Assembly: GCA_004154925.1 (NCBI GenBank)
Contig: QJNS01000017.1
Location: forward strand, 473,555 to 537,554
Direction: 5' to 3'
Length of the DNA stretch: 64,000 nucleotides
Source of the DNA: Monosporascus cannonballus
Taxonomy: Eukaryota; Ascomycota; Sordariomycetes; Xylariales
Of the stretch, positions 30,101 to 45,255 are shown piece after piece; the stretch's first letter is position 1, and every line of letters begins with the position of its first letter. The notes beneath the pieces are model-generated. The model searched no databases and was not told the DNA's origin. It saw nothing but the letters and a program-made list of their open reading frames with translations. Made by a program: the position numbers and the translations under genes.

Positions 30101-30127
30101 AGATAGATGGATAGATGGATAGATGAA
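30101..30127. repeat. (GATA/GATG) microsatellite
   Basis: Tandem AGATAGATGG-type units lie 30 to 56 bases beyond the stop codon of the minus-strand gene at 30157-31368, in its presumed 3' untranslated region or terminator. Confidence 0.75.
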
Positions 30128-30156
30128 GGGACGCATGAGGCGACTTCCACGTCCTT

Positions 30157-31368
30157 TCACGCCGACTCGGCCTGCGCCAGGAGACGGGCGCGCCAGCCGT
30201 CGCAGACCTCCTCGAAGCCGCCGACGACGTCGCGACAGACGCCGGCGCACTCGCGGCGTTCGAGGCGCCCACCCCAGTCGCCGCGCGCGAGCCAGCGCTC
30301 CCCCTCCTCGCGCAGCTCATCGTCGCGGCGCATCTCGGCGACGAGGTCCCGGGCGGTGCGCAGGCGGCGTGCCGCGGTCGTCGTCGTCTGGCGCGACATG
30401 TGCAGCGTGTCCGAGAGGTAGTTGAGCGTCTGCACGAGTTCCGTCGTGGCCGAGTGCAGCGCCGCGAGCGAGGCGAGCGCCGCCGTGGCCGGGCGCGGCA
30501 TCTCCTCCGACACCGACACCAGCACGGGCAGCACCAGCGTGTCGATCGTCTCGGCGTCCGGCGGTGCCACGAGCGGCGACAGAAGCGGGAACGTGAGGTT
30601 GTGCAGCTGCCGCGTCTGGTGCGCCAGGTGCGTCGCCAGCGCCGAGTGGGCGGTGATTAACCTGTGCGCATTGTTAGTCTCGGAGTCGTCCATACCGTAC
30701 GCACTCAGAAACATGATGGTTTACCTTGTCGTACTTCCTTCCACGCTCGACTGGGACCCGAGATCTCTTAACCCGTCCGTCAGCCTCTTGAAGACACCGT
30801 CGGCCGGCCCCCCGGTACTCTCCGTGCCCCTCCGGGCTAACGACTCGACGGCGTCGATTCTGGAAATGAGACTTGGCGGCAATCCCGAGGTGTCAAGGTC
30901 GGATTCAGATCCGTATTCGCTTCCGTCGTAGGCGCTCCCCGTTCGTCGATGACCCCGTCCGCCTGGTGGCGAGGGTACGCTTAGGCTCAGGCTCTTGCTA
31001 TGTTTCTTGGCCACATCGATCCCGCTATCTCTGATGCCATCCGCTTCCGGCTCGTCCTTCTCCTGTACATTGGACGGCCCCTCCTCGTCCTCGTAGTATT
31101 CGTCTTCCTCTCCGGACCCGGACAGGGCATCGGCCAGCTCGTCTGCCAGGTTGCCCAGCCCGTTGTCGTCGTGGCCCACGCTCTCGCCGCTCAGCATATT
31201 GAGCTCCGACCCGTTCATACTGCTGCGCGAGGGCGTCAGGGGTTCCTGGAAGGAGGCCTTGGACTCGCGCCGCATCTTCGGCGAGGAACCGGGGCTGGAG
31301 TGCTGGTAAGACGTATCGATGTTCGAGGGATGCCGCGAATGGCGCGGCATCTGCGGTGATCTTGACAT
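30157..31368 (-). CDS. Acidic/helical protein of unknown function (382 aa)
   Basis: Two exons, complement(30157..30661, 30725..31368), join across a 63-nt intron to 382 residues. The N-terminal half is Ser/Pro-rich (SPQMPRHSRHPS, SSPGSSPKMRR) and reaches a very acidic stretch (SGSGEEDEYYEDEEG) near residue 90. From about 165 onward it is predicted helical (SRIDAVESLARRG). The second exon is a mainly helical, Leu/Ala-rich domain with TELVQTLNYLSDTLHMSRQT and a conserved-looking end ECAGVCRDVVGGFEEVCDGW. There is no signal peptide or membrane span. I do not recognise the family; the pattern would suit a scaffold or cytoskeletal adaptor, but that is only a guess. Confidence 0.8.
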
Positions 31369-32506
31369 GATGGGATATCTGATGTGGATGTGGCTAAGAG
31401 CTAGCTGGGCTCGGTAGCAGCGCAGTCGATTGGGATTTACGACGTCGATTTCTCCCAGCCGCGCGTTACATCAGGTACCGTGGAATCCGGAGGTCTAGGT
31501 CTTATACTGAGAGGCCGCTACTCGTCTTTCCGAACACGACTGCTGTTGTTTGCCTGTTTGTTTGCGCAACATGAAATCCTGTGTATAGGCTCGCTTGACT
31601 TGTTTGTTGCTGCCGCGGGTTCAGGGTATCTTTTGGGTGGTGTTGCAAAGTTAAAAATTGGTAGAGAGGGTAGTGAGCACAACAATAGGCGGGCAATGCG
31701 ATATCACTTTAGTACGACCTTAGGGTGTAGGTCGCTACACCAGGGGCATAACAGAATGCTTAGTTCATATCCGAAAAATGGGTCCGTGAGGTGATGAAAA
31801 GTGATTCCGATCTAATTCCCCCAAATATCACATGCCTTGGGGTTTCCTCGAGTTGGGGAAAATAGGCTTTTGTCTGTCTGTATATCAGGGACGTACTTGC
31901 TAAAAACTATACGTTGCGCAAGGAATTTGTCGAATATACTGAGTACCAGATTGCTACTAATAAGGTTCAATTGTAAAACTCTCAACGAAATCATGCGGTC
32001 CGCGTTTGGGCCTTGAGTCCCTGACGATCGTCCCGCCTGTGAGATTGCAAAAGAAATGTGCTGTCCCAGAATTGGGCTGATTGCCCAGGTGTATGTGGGC
32101 AACGGATATGTCAGCCGTCTCGGCTCCCACCAGCTGGCAGTGCGACGATCTGGAATGTCAGGCTCTCTGTCGGCTGCTGGTGAGGCTTGCCGTGTGGGTG
32201 AACCACTCACCCGGTGACCCCCCCATCTTACCCAATGGCTTAAAGTTACCCTACCGAGATAAGTAGTACCTGGCACCAGTAATTCCCAACTTCGTGGGGG
32301 GGGCACAAAGACTATCAGCTTCCACTCCCTTATCCTATCCAATGGATAACAATAACTTGAGCCACTTGTGACATTTTATAGCCAAACGCTTCGTGTAATA
32401 CATTTGGATGAAAATACACGAGGCAGCTCCGAACCTTTCCTATATGTCGCGTTCATAACTTACATGTATTTGAGACATACCGAGTCCAGCATCACTGTAC
32501 TTGACC
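31369..32506. other. Divergent intergenic region
   Basis: This lies between the starts of the unknown acidic protein (minus) and Naa20 (plus) and must contain both promoters. An open minus-strand frame at 31812-32342 has no protein-like pattern and is not taken as a gene. Confidence 0.6.
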
Positions 32507-33139
32507 ATGGTCCGCTTCCGGCCCTTCAGACCCGATGACCTGAACAGGATCTCTAAATGCAATCTTGATCCATTGACCGAGACTTATGACTTGAGCTTCT
32601 ATTTCCAGTACTACGCGAGGTGGCCCGAGCTGTTCCAGGTCGCCGAAGACGAAAGAGGGAATATCGTGGGATACAGTATGCCTAACTTCAAGTCTCGTAA
32701 ATGTTGATTAGTCTTGCCGGCTGACCCACGAATAGTCATGGGCAAAGTTGAGAGCTCCCCCGGCTATCTTCAGTATTCCGAGCACTACCTACCGTGGCAC
32801 GCACATATTACAGCTCTCACTGTCGCTCCCGAAGCCCGCCGCTCTGGTATCGGCACTATCCTCACGGAGCAACTCGAGGCTGCTGCCGACAAGGCAGATG
32901 CCTGGTTTGTGGACCTCTTTGTCAGGAAGAGTAATGTCAATGCTATCAAATTCTATGAAGGCATGGGGTATAGCGTCTATCGCGTCGTTAAGGACTATTA
33001 CGGCGAGAATGTCAACGATCCGAATGCTGGCGGCGAGGACGCCTACGACATGCGCAAGCCGATGAGACGGGATGGGGATCTGAAGCACATCCGAGACGAC
33101 GGAAGAAACCATTTCGTTAACCCTGAGGACGTCTTCTAA
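32507..33139 (+). CDS. nat3: N-terminal acetyltransferase B catalytic subunit Naa20/Nat3 (190 aa)
   Basis: Two exons (32507..32675, 32736..33139) and a 60-nt intron give 190 residues. The protein is a GNAT-fold acetyltransferase that, with Naa25/Mdm20, acetylates proteins starting Met-Asp, Met-Glu, Met-Asn or Met-Gln on the ribosome. Diagnostic parts are LDPLTETYDLSFYFQYYARW near the start, GYIMGKVE rebuilt by the splice, the acetyl-CoA loop RRSGIG at residues 91-96, WFVDLFVRKSNVNAIKFYEG, the GYSVYR strand and the NatB-specific EDAYDMRKPMRRD. It ends VNPEDVF, as in other Naa20 proteins. It is convergent with the SDR gene, and only 72 bases separate the two stop codons. Confidence 0.96.
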
Positions 33140-33211
33140 GCCGTACCCGCTACATTGCTTGATATTTTCCAGCCTGTCTCCCACAGGTCTCCTCCCGGCT
33201 ACTAGGGCAAC

Positions 33212-34020
33212 CTACATTGCTCCATCGACGCTATAGACGCTGCCGCTCACATACCTACTGTCTGGGCCTAAGAGGAAGGCAATGACGTGTCCACACTCCT
33301 CCGACGTTCCCTGTCTTCCAAAGGCGGCTGCGTCGTCGAAAGGTGCATCCGAAGGTCGGCCGAGGAACTTCCAGCTCTTCTCCATGAGCGGAGTGTAGAT
33401 CGCTCCGGGTGCTACCGCATTGACCCGGACCTCTCGATGGCCGTTCTCTTTCGCCGCCGCCTTCGTCAGACCTATGATGCCATGCTTACTAGCATCGTAA
33501 GCGCCGTGCTTCGCAAACCCTGCCAACCTGTCAGTGCTTGCAATGACGGGATTTAGATCCTTGTCCGGTTGATACCCTGAAGACCATGTATAGAGGATAC
33601 ATTAACAATGGAGCCCCCATCAACCACCTTCCGAAGCTCGGCCCTCAAGCAGTACATGGTGCCCGTGAGATTGACCCCGATGATCTTATGCCACTCGTCA
33701 TCGTCTAAGTCTGCGACCCCTCTTATGCCATGATGTTTGCCTATGACACCCGCAACATTGGCGGCGCCGTCGAGTCGGCCAAACTTGTCAACAATGTCGT
33801 TGATCCATCCTTCGACTTCGTCCCTCTTTGAAACGTCCACTTTGGTTATGGTGAAAGGTACGCCCAGCGAGGTGAAATAGTCCTCGGTCGTCTTCATTGC
33901 GTCAGGGTCTATATCTGCGATAGCCAATGTTGCCCCTCTCTGAGACAATATCTTCGCCGTTGCTAGGCCGATACCGCTCGCCCCCCCAGTAATGGCATAC
34001 ACCTTGCCCTCGAGTGACAT
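33212..34020 (-). CDS. Short-chain dehydrogenase/reductase (250 aa)
   Basis: Two exons, complement(33212..33519, 33576..34020), give 250 residues, the usual classical SDR length. The cofactor loop TGGASGIG is at 11-18. The acidic Asp at the end of strand 2 (IADID) suggests NAD(H). NVAG at 88-91 replaces the usual NNAG, and the catalytic triad is Ser143 (NVSSIHG), Tyr156 and Lys160 (YDASK). The C-terminus GSVYSVDGAM has the usual SDR ending. The 56-nt intron uses the second of two nearby CAG acceptors, which restores GLQGFAKHGAY. The substrate cannot be told; the family includes 3-oxoacyl-ACP reductases and sugar or steroid dehydrogenases. It is convergent with Naa20. Confidence 0.93.
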
Positions 34021-35399
34021 CCTGGATGCGTGAGACGTGGATGCGTTGGCTGCAATATGCTATTGTCCGGCAATTCTGAATATCGAACACTAATATCCCT
34101 TAAGACTCTAGACTGTTAAACGGATGGGCACCTGCGCAGCCTCGTGATAGATTCTGTGAGTGGGTTCTGTTAAACAAATCGCTGCCGAAACGCCGTCGCT
34201 GATGAACAGGAAATCGATGGTTCACTCTCACATCACTTAGCAGTCCATTAGAAACGGATTTTGTGCTTGTGCCGGTCCCAACTATTATCCTCCCTCGCAT
34301 TTAGCCCCGCATAGGAAGGATAAGAGGTGCCAATGAAGGCAGGGGATCCCGCACAGTATGGGACAATCCATTTAAGGAAGCTGCGCGGAATCGTAGGAGA
34401 AAGGTGAGCCTCCCTTTGGAACTCGGGGCTAATTGGCGCGATTCTACGCACGACGACGGACCTCGGGCTTTATATGAGCCTAGGGTGAGGGGTAGGCGTA
34501 TGGGCACAAATGCTATAATCAATCCATCTGGTTCAGCCATCGAAATTCCCTGGTATTCTTTTGCTGCTTTATCCATGGATTGATTTCAGTCAAGGCGCCC
34601 AAAAGGGCTGATAGTGAGGTTCACCAGGTAACATAACAGTCCCCTGTTTGAGGTCTGCTCTTACTTATATGCGGCTCATCACCCTTTCGGCGTTCTGATT
34701 GGCAGTCCGTGCGACTTGTCACTTCATTGCGCAACTCCGGGCAATCTCTATAGCCCGAGATATTCTGTAAGACGAGCAGCTCGTGCCATTGGCTCGCTTT
34801 CATAGGGTATTTTCCCCCGTAACGCAACTGTGCGGGCCGCCTATTGAATGTCTCATCCTTCCGATGTACTATTGACGTAATGACCCCTATTTACGTCTTC
34901 ACGTACGAGACAATAAGTGTTGATGTGAGCCTATGTAGTGTGTTATAAAGAGTCGAATTTAACGACTGCAGTTAGTCTACGGCTATGCTAATCCACCGTC
35001 CAATTGGCCAAGCCTATGCGAGATTCCATAATGTCCAATTTCCTACAGTTGTTTTGAAAGCCGCTTCCTTCTTCAATCTTCGGAAGCCGGCCAGATGACA
35101 CCAGATCGTTGTAACGTACATTGAGATGACGTTTAATACACGTATTAACGACCGATAGAAGGTCGCCAATGTTCCCAATGTCCGCTTTAACCTGTCCCGA
35201 ACCCAATTTACCATAACTCAAGCTCCTCGCTATACGCAGCATGCTTTTGAGCAAGTCTGATATATCAGCCAACTGCGCTCTTCATCTAAGGCCGCGTAGG
35301 CATCGGAGCTTGAAGCTGGACTTTGATCGATTAAACCAGCCCACAGTTCACGCTCGGTTGGTAGGTCGGAGCCCGGGGTCTCTAGCGCCGGTGGGGACG
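34021..35399. other. Intergenic region upstream of the SDR gene
   Basis: No gene is seen. It should contain the SDR promoter next to 34020. Further left-reading sequence may hold the lost 3' end of the regulator pseudogene, but homology could not be followed below about 35400. Confidence 0.5.
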
Positions 35400-36700
35400 A
35401 CATCGCCGGGAAAAGGTCTGCGTATTTAAACCGGAGTAGACGGGAGCCGGTAGTTGCAACTCAGCTCTGAGTTGGCTGAGACGAATGTATTAGTATGACT
35501 GGCCAGCGCGACCGCGGCTGCACACGCTGACCATCCTGCCTTCACACGCGACTAGTACAGCCGCTGCCCGATGTGCCTCGCTCTCTGCTCCTCTGGGCCG
35601 GCCGTGTTTGATGACACGGCTTTGGCATAAAGCAGAGCTTGGAAGCGTACACATGCGTCTTCTAAGAGACGCCATGCCTGTAAGGTTCTCACGGCAAACT
35701 TCTCATACAGCCCGGCGAAGTAGGTGCACTGGATTGCGATAGCGGCTGTCCGGAAGCAGTCCCAGTCGATGCTGCGCGGGCTCGAAAAGGCCTCGCCGTT
35801 CGCTTCCGCCGCGGAGCGTAAGCTTGCTGGCAACCCCTGGAAACCAGCGGTATGGTCTGTTACGTCTATAGACTGGCCTGGATCATGCGGAGTGGTTAGA
35901 CTGGCAAGTGCGCATGCCAGCAACTGTACGATTGTCGGAGATGTTCATACCATGATGCCTACGTGTAGCTGGGCTCTCCACATAACGCGAGACACCCTGG
36001 ATCATCCCAGCCTGGACCATATTCGGCCGCTTCAAGACCGTATTGCTTGAACTCCTTGAAGTCGAGTACCGGGTTCTTCGCGTATATAAGAACTAGAAAT
36101 CGCTGGCACAATGGCCAGATAGCGTCCTGGTCCGTTGGCAACCACCGTCTCGGTTCACTAGAAACCTCAGTAGCTAAACTCTGTAGAGGAAACGACGTTA
36201 TCTGCTCCTCGGGGTCGGCTATCTTCGCAAAGGCCATCGGAGAATCGACTCGCAGGCGCTTGTTTGTGCTGCAGTCTCGGGTATCTCTAGCTTTCCGAAG
36301 TCATGGTCTGTGAACGCGCTTCCTGCACCGGAATCCCGTTCATTTGGGCCTTAGAGTGGAATCTAGTGACTGGAAGCCCCGGGACGGTATGACCGGAAAC
36401 GTTACCCCTGCTGACACTTGCGTGCTTACAGTTGGGTTGCGAATCTCTTCTAACAAAGAGACAGCATGGTTGAGCCTCTCCAGGACTTCGCTGTTCGAGA
36501 CGTCATTATGTGCAAGGGCTTGAAGGGCACGCGACCCTAGACCCAACCCCGGCCGGCCGGCAGTAACCATATGACGGTCTATTATTACCGCACTTCACCT
36601 TTCGGCTTCGACGCAACAAACAGGACATCAGGTTTCGCCTGCGTCGGGTGGGCTGCGGACGGTTTGGTTGATCACTATGCTCTCCCTGCACTTGGTCTAG
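35400..36700 (-). pseudogene. Broken Zn2Cys6 fungal transcription factor
   Basis: Reading leftward, pieces in different frames keep the order of a fungal binuclear-cluster regulator. At 36539-36630 is a finger with the basic core RRSRKVKCGNNRPS, in which only three of six cysteines remain. A short helix (SNSEVLERLNHAVSLLEEIR) follows at about 36420-36490 in another frame. Then come parts of the regulatory middle domain: YAKNPVLDFKEFKQYG and GPGWDDPGCL near 36000-36110, and DCFRTAAIAIQCTYFAGLYE near 35690-35780. A last trace reads RAELQLPAPVYSGLN near 35430. No single frame or plausible set of introns joins these, so the gene is dead. Live relatives activate catabolic or secondary-metabolism genes near them. 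Confidence 0.75.
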
Positions 36701-37654
36701 CGAGATCGATCGTTGTACATTCGGATCGTCGACCCATTGTCATTTGGCAATCTGAGCCGGCCGGGTACGCCAGAAGTCCCCCGGCCGTGTTGTAGTAGGT
36801 TTGCGACAGCCTGGGCTGTTCCCGAGGGCCCGGGGTCATCGCGACGAACTACAGACCCTAGCTCAGGGGTAGCTGCGTTAGCCTTTGACCGAGGTTCCAT
36901 GGCATTGCTTGTGCCGTTCTTCGTGCCTAAATCGTACGGCTTCCAGGTCGCGAGCCTCTGCATGATCTCGTCTGCCGACTAATATGGGAGATCGGGAAAC
37001 AAAGATGGCTAGGAAAACGAGTTGGTTGGGGAACCAAACCCCAAAACTCTGGGTATGGTCAACCGTGGGTCTTGGTGAGCGATCGCGTGTCGCGGAAATG
37101 GGGGAGAATGCTGCGGAAACCGGGCACTAGCACAAGCTTAGTATGCTTAGAGAGAATTTAGACGAAGGCAAGATCATCTCTACGTATGCTGATAGGCCAC
37201 GACCAACTCTCGGGTCCTTGTGGCTGGGCTGGGCTGTCTGATGGATAGACCCTATCCTACTCCAATGGGCATTGACGGAAAGCTACCCCGTATGCCCGGG
37301 CCAAGAAGTAAGGGCGATGCAGGGTTGGATGTGGGTGTGTAGGCCGATAGCACGGGGTTGCAACACAAGAGAGCGACGCCGCCTCAACATCTCTAGATCT
37401 CCAGCATAATAGCTAGATTTGAATTTGTAAAAGTTCCTCGCGCGACCGTCAGGGTCGGCAAGACATCTATCGATCCCCGATACTTAATTAGGGGGGAACT
37501 TGAGCGCCAACTGGTTCTCGAGCCTACAAAGGTGTAAACGAGCCCACTGCGGAGGTGTGGACATCGCTCTCATCGGTTATGTTCTGCAACTCCCATAAAT
37601 CCATCTTAGCAAGCAGCCCGACGAAAGTCTACCAAGGTAGGAGGCCTCGAGCAC
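36701..37654. other. Spacer between regulator and transporter relics
   Basis: No recognisable coding sequence on either strand. Open stretches at 36.7-37.0 kb show no family pattern; one of them could be a decayed N-terminus of the regulator, but I cannot support that. Confidence 0.45.
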
Positions 37655-37893
37655 AACTTGGTCATATGAGGAGGCCCTTCAACAAGGCCCTGGCCGTGGG
37701 TCTGATAGCCGTCTCGCAATTCAACTTTAGCTTCGAACAGCCTGCGTATTCGACAACCCAGTCCATGGACGTATTCGAGTACCAGTTCGGAATGTACGGC
37801 CCTAAAGACGGACGACTGGATCGTCGATGCCGACTTCCTTACCCCCATCAACGGCCTCCCCCATTGGATTCGTCATCGGTAAGGGAACCCCAG
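37655..37893 (+). pseudogene. N-terminal scrap of an MFS transporter
   Basis: An open segment reads ALAVGLIAVSQFNFSFEQPA followed by YSTTQSMDVFEYQFGMYGP. It then shifts frame to TDDWIVDADFLTPINGLP and shifts again to IGFVIGKG. This is the first membrane helix and the following loop of a fungal sugar-type major facilitator (family motif: small-residue helix, Q-x-M-x-x-F-x-x-Q-F-G, then LxxLNxLPYIGF). At least two frameshifts separate the parts. The homology stops at the A/T tract that starts at 37902, so about nine tenths of the transporter is missing. Confidence 0.6.
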
Positions 37894-37901
37894 AAACCCC
37901 C

Positions 37902-37977
37902 TTTTTTATTTTTTAATTTTTTTTTAAATTTTATTTTATTATGTTTTTAATTTTCAATTTTTTTATTATTCAATAAA
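37902..37977. repeat. Nearly pure A/T low-complexity tract
   Basis: In 76 bases there are one G and two C, against roughly half G+C in the DNA around it. On the plus strand it is T-runs broken by A; on the minus strand it is A-rich and begins just after the stop codon of the sulfatase relic. It separates the transporter and sulfatase relics with sharp edges. Confidence 0.85.
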
Positions 37978-37982
37978 CACGG

Positions 37983-41456
<3,474 letters not shown>

Positions 41457-44032
41457 ATGAGACTGAACTTGTGGCCAGCCATTTCGGCACTGGCAGTCGC
41501 TGCTGTCCATGCCTCGACTTTGACACCCTCAGTACTGCCTCTGATTGTTCGCAATCCGTACCTCAGCATTTGGTTCAGCCATGCCCGAGACTATCCTTGG
41601 GCCAATTGGCCGATGTTCTGGACGGGCAGCACCGTCGGGTTTGCCGTCATGGCAGCCGTGCCGGACTCGAATACGGTGTATCCCTTACTTGGCCGCTCCC
41701 AAGACTTCCTCAAGCGGTCCTCGAGGTAAGCGAGGCCTCTACTACTTCATTAGAAAGCTGTCTCACCAGCATTTAGCTACCATGTCTCTTTCCCGAAATA
41801 CCATGGGGTTTCTTTCGATGCGTCTACCACCAACCTTACATATACGATTAAAGGCACAGACTTGAAGATTACCCTGTCATTCTTGTCTCCCATTACACCT
41901 ACTTCCACATTCCGACAGTCACTACCGGCAGGGTATCTGACTGCCTTCGTGGAGGGCTCACACGACGTCAGCATCTACATAGATGTAAACGGGGAATGGG
42001 TCAGCGGTAACCGGAACAATCAAATCGTATGGGATTTTGAAAAGTCTACCAGCAAGAGTTCGGGAACTCCCATTAAGACCTGGAGCATCCGCCGGCGGGA
42101 CGAACAGCTATTATCAGAGTTCTATGACCACGCCGAATGGGGTACGATCCACGTCAGTGCGCCAGCTGGCGTTGAACATCAGTCCGGCGAAGCACACTAT
42201 GTTCGACGCCAGTTTGCGCAGGACGGCTCCCTGAAGAACAGAGTAGACGAGGCTTTCCGTGGCATTTTCGAGGACGAACCTATCTTTGCTTTCTCCAAGA
42301 CATTCAAACTCAGTAAGAAGTCGAACTCGACGTCACCCGCAAAAGAGAGTGTGCGATTCACTTTTGCCCTCACGCAAGATCCTGTGGCCCAGTTTGCTGC
42401 AGCCAGGGGCTTGACTCAGATGCGCCCGTTGTGGGCTTCTTACTTCTACAGCACCGAAGAGCTCCTCCAGTACCACTTTGACGATTACGAGACAGCAGCT
42501 CTCTTGGCACATAATTACTCGGAGCAGCTTGCGAAGGATGCTTATGCCTCAGGCTCGCGGGATTACCAGGACATTGTAGCTTTGTCGGCCCGTCAGGTAT
42601 TAGGAGGGACGCAGTTCTCGGGGACGCCCGATAGTCCATTAATCTTCCTAAAGGAGATTTCATCGGACGGCAACTTCCAGACCGTCGATGTGATCTTCCC
42701 GGCATTCCCCTTCTTCTTGTATACAAATCCGCAATGGTTAGAGTATCTGCTGGAGCCTCTCCTTGAGCACCAGATGAGTGGCCAATATCCCAATGATTAT
42801 AGTATGCACGATCTCGGTGCACACTTTCCAAACGCGACTGGGCACGCCGATGGAAGAGACGAATACATGCCCCTCGAGGAGTGCGGGAATATGTTAATCA
42901 TGGCTCTTGCACTAGCCAACGCATATAAAGGCAACCCACGACCCACGTTTAGTCGGATTGCACCTGAAGAGGCTATAGCACTTGCTGCCGGACCCGTGAG
43001 ACGACCGAACTCGGTTGACGCTTACGGCATGGATCGCTCGTTTGAAGACATAGGTACAACAGGCGGGAAGGCTGCCGTTCAGTGGCTTGCCCGCTCGTAC
43101 AAGCTGTGGAAGCAATGGACAAGGTATCTCGTCGAAGAAGCGCTCGTTCCGGCGAATCAACTATGTACCGATGACTTTGCTGGCCCTCTACCTAACCAAA
43201 CAAACCTTGCCCTCAAGGGCATCGTTGGTATCAAAGCCATGAGCGAGCTCGCGGCGTTGATTGGCGAGAAAGAAGAAGCTAAGTACTACGGCTCTGTTGC
43301 CGAGGAGTATATCGAGAAGTGGCAGGATTATGGTCTCTCGAGCGACAAATCCCACGCAAAGCTGAGCTATACCTGGTATGGATCTTGGACCACGCTTTAC
43401 AACATCTATGCGGACGCGCTTCTCTGCTTCCACCTCCCCGAAGATGGCTCGTCCCTGGACCACGGTAGATTCTGGAACACGAAGCAAGCGCCCATCGGTG
43501 GCGCATCGAAGCCACACTTCATCCCCGACAAAATCTACAAAGCGCAGAGCGACTGGTATTACGTGGTACTGCAGAGGTACGGTTTGCCGATGGACAGCCG
43601 CCACCTGTACACGAAGAGCGATTGGGAATTCTTCGCTGCCGCCGTTACTAGCAAGAAGGTGCGAACAGAGATACTGCAGCGCGTCGCGAAGTGGGTAAAC
43701 GAGACCACCACGGGTAAGAGCATACGCCCTTATTCTCTTTTGTATAGCTACCTAGAGCAGAGGACTGACCAGATGCATGTGTAGATCGTCCGATGACGGA
43801 TCTCTACGACACCGAGGGCACTGGGCATTTCCCCGGGATCTATTTCATGGCTCGCCCTGTCGTGGGTGGTCACTTTGCCTTCCTTGCACTGGAGCGAGCC
43901 TGTGGTGGCAAGGCAGTCGAAGGCCTCAAGTTCCTGGACGAGGCCGAGCCAACTGATATTGACGTGCAGGAGTCGTTGATGGCTGACATGGTGGGGCTTG
44001 ACAAGCCGTTGCGCAAGATGGGTGAGCTGTAG
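41457..44032 (+). CDS. Secreted glutaminase, GtaA family (817 aa)
   Basis: Three exons (41457..41725, 41777..43713, 43785..44032) join to 817 residues; the introns are 51 and 71 nt. Residues 1-19 (MRLNLWPAISALAVAAVHA) are a signal peptide, with cleavage expected after Ala-19. The mature protein starts PLIVRNPYLSIWF and carries WPMFWTG and YPLLGR. A beta-rich domain follows, then the alpha/alpha barrel with FPFFLYTNPQWLEYLLEPLL, YPNDYSMHDLGAHFPNATGH, ECGNMLIMALALANAY, WTRYLVEEALVPANQLCTDD and, after the last intron, RPMTDLYDTEGTGHFPG and ARPVVGGHFAFLAL. These match fungal GtaA glutaminases, which hydrolyse glutamine outside the cell. Several NxS/T sites suggest glycosylation. Whether the true substrate is glutamine cannot be proved from sequence. 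Confidence 0.93.
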
Positions 44033-45255
44033 AGGCGGTACCTTTGTAGGTAGCTACCTAATGCTAAGCTACATAGCCTACGTGTAGCTGGAGAGCTTGT
44101 GTACATACATACATACCTGGTATGGTAGTCGAATTCCCAAAAGCTGGTGTACTGTGTTGCATTGGATGATTATGATTAGGATGGTCGCACCGCCTCCAAC
44201 AAGCAAGGGGAGAGGAACATAAGCAGAAATGAGAAAAAAAAAAGGGAAATCGCGGATACCTGTAGGCATCATATACATACGTAAGTACGTAGAGCTCAAG
44301 TCGGTACTTTGGTAAGACCTCGGGATGAAAACCGGCTGATCGGGATTAGTGCGGTTTTAAAACATGTGCGTCCCAAGGTGCATTAACTTAAATGGCACTG
44401 TCCACATTCTAGCTGCCTTGGCTTTATGGTTGCGAAGCGGACGCAAAAAAGTCAGAAATATCGTTCTTCCCCGAAGCGTGGAAGTCCCACTGCTGCTGCA
44501 ACCTTCTTTGGACCCGCGGCCCTCCCCATTTTTTTCGCCCATTCCCCAAACCAAAATCTACCATCTTTTTTTTGATGTCAGATTGGCCCTTTCTTGTCAA
44601 TAACAACATCGCCAGACATATCCTCTCACGGGCGCATCGGTAGATGGTAGGCAGACACAAGCTACCATTTGAAGTATCATCGTCCCGCCCCTACGACGCT
44701 TGAGAAGAAAACATAACCGTACGTCGATTAACTGTCTCCCTCCCTTCCCTTCATTCATCCTCACACCGTGTCATCCATCCTTCAGACGGGCACAAACCAA
44801 CCCAGCCTTCCCTTGATCTATCACTGCACTCTCACCCATCAACATAACAACAACCGTCGGGGCCTTCGTTTGCGCAGGGTTCTCCTCTTTCCTTTTTGGT
44901 TGATCACCTGCCTCCAGAGAGCAGGTTAGTATTATTTACATTCAGCCTTCGGATACGGCGCTTTCCATCTTCCCTTCCTTCCCCCCACGAGACACCGATA
45001 CATAGATATCGCGTCTTCTTTGATGCACCTCCAGCTTACCTTCCACCGCTCCCGCTCCCTTCCTTTGTGCCGCGCTATCGTTACTTGATCACTATTTCCA
45101 CACCATTATATTTCCCTTTCCCATCAGCATCTGGGTCGCCAATCGCTCATACAATCCCATCTCCACCTTCCCAGTCAGCTCGGATCTTAATACTTTCTTA
45201 GTCTAACAAGCGCGTCCAGGAAGTTCGACGTATCAATCAGGTAATTGAGTCAACA
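44033..45255. other. Intergenic region and long pyrimidine-rich leader
   Basis: A palindrome TAGGTAGCTACCTA (44047-44060) and an ACAT run (44103-44115) lie just after the glutaminase stop. From about 44730 to 45230 the plus strand is rich in C and T (CCCTCCCTTCC, CCATCTCCACCTTCCC). This is typical of promoters and 5' leaders of strongly expressed fungal genes and probably belongs to the RRM gene that follows. Confidence 0.65.
44047..44060. repeat. Palindrome TAGGTAGCTACCTA
   Basis: A perfect 14-base palindrome begins 15 bases after the glutaminase stop codon. It could form a hairpin in the 3' untranslated RNA and is built from the same GTAGG/CCTAC units as the other palindromes. Confidence 0.65.

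Larger units (their letters stand above)
28379..30156. other. 3' flank of CDH1 and decayed DNA
   Basis: Apart from the GST-like relic at 29245-29412 and the microsatellite at 30101-30127, I see no gene here. The T/C-rich stretch near 29590-29640 and the repeated GTCTGTCTGTC near 29847 are low complexity. Confidence 0.6.

Noticed and set aside
31812..32342. 176-codon minus-strand frame
   Set aside because: Its composition looks random, no family is recognised, and it lies in a divergent promoter region.
44896..45201. 101-codon plus-strand frame before the Tra2-like gene
   Set aside because: It is an effect of the C/T-rich leader, which lacks stop codons in this frame; no protein pattern.
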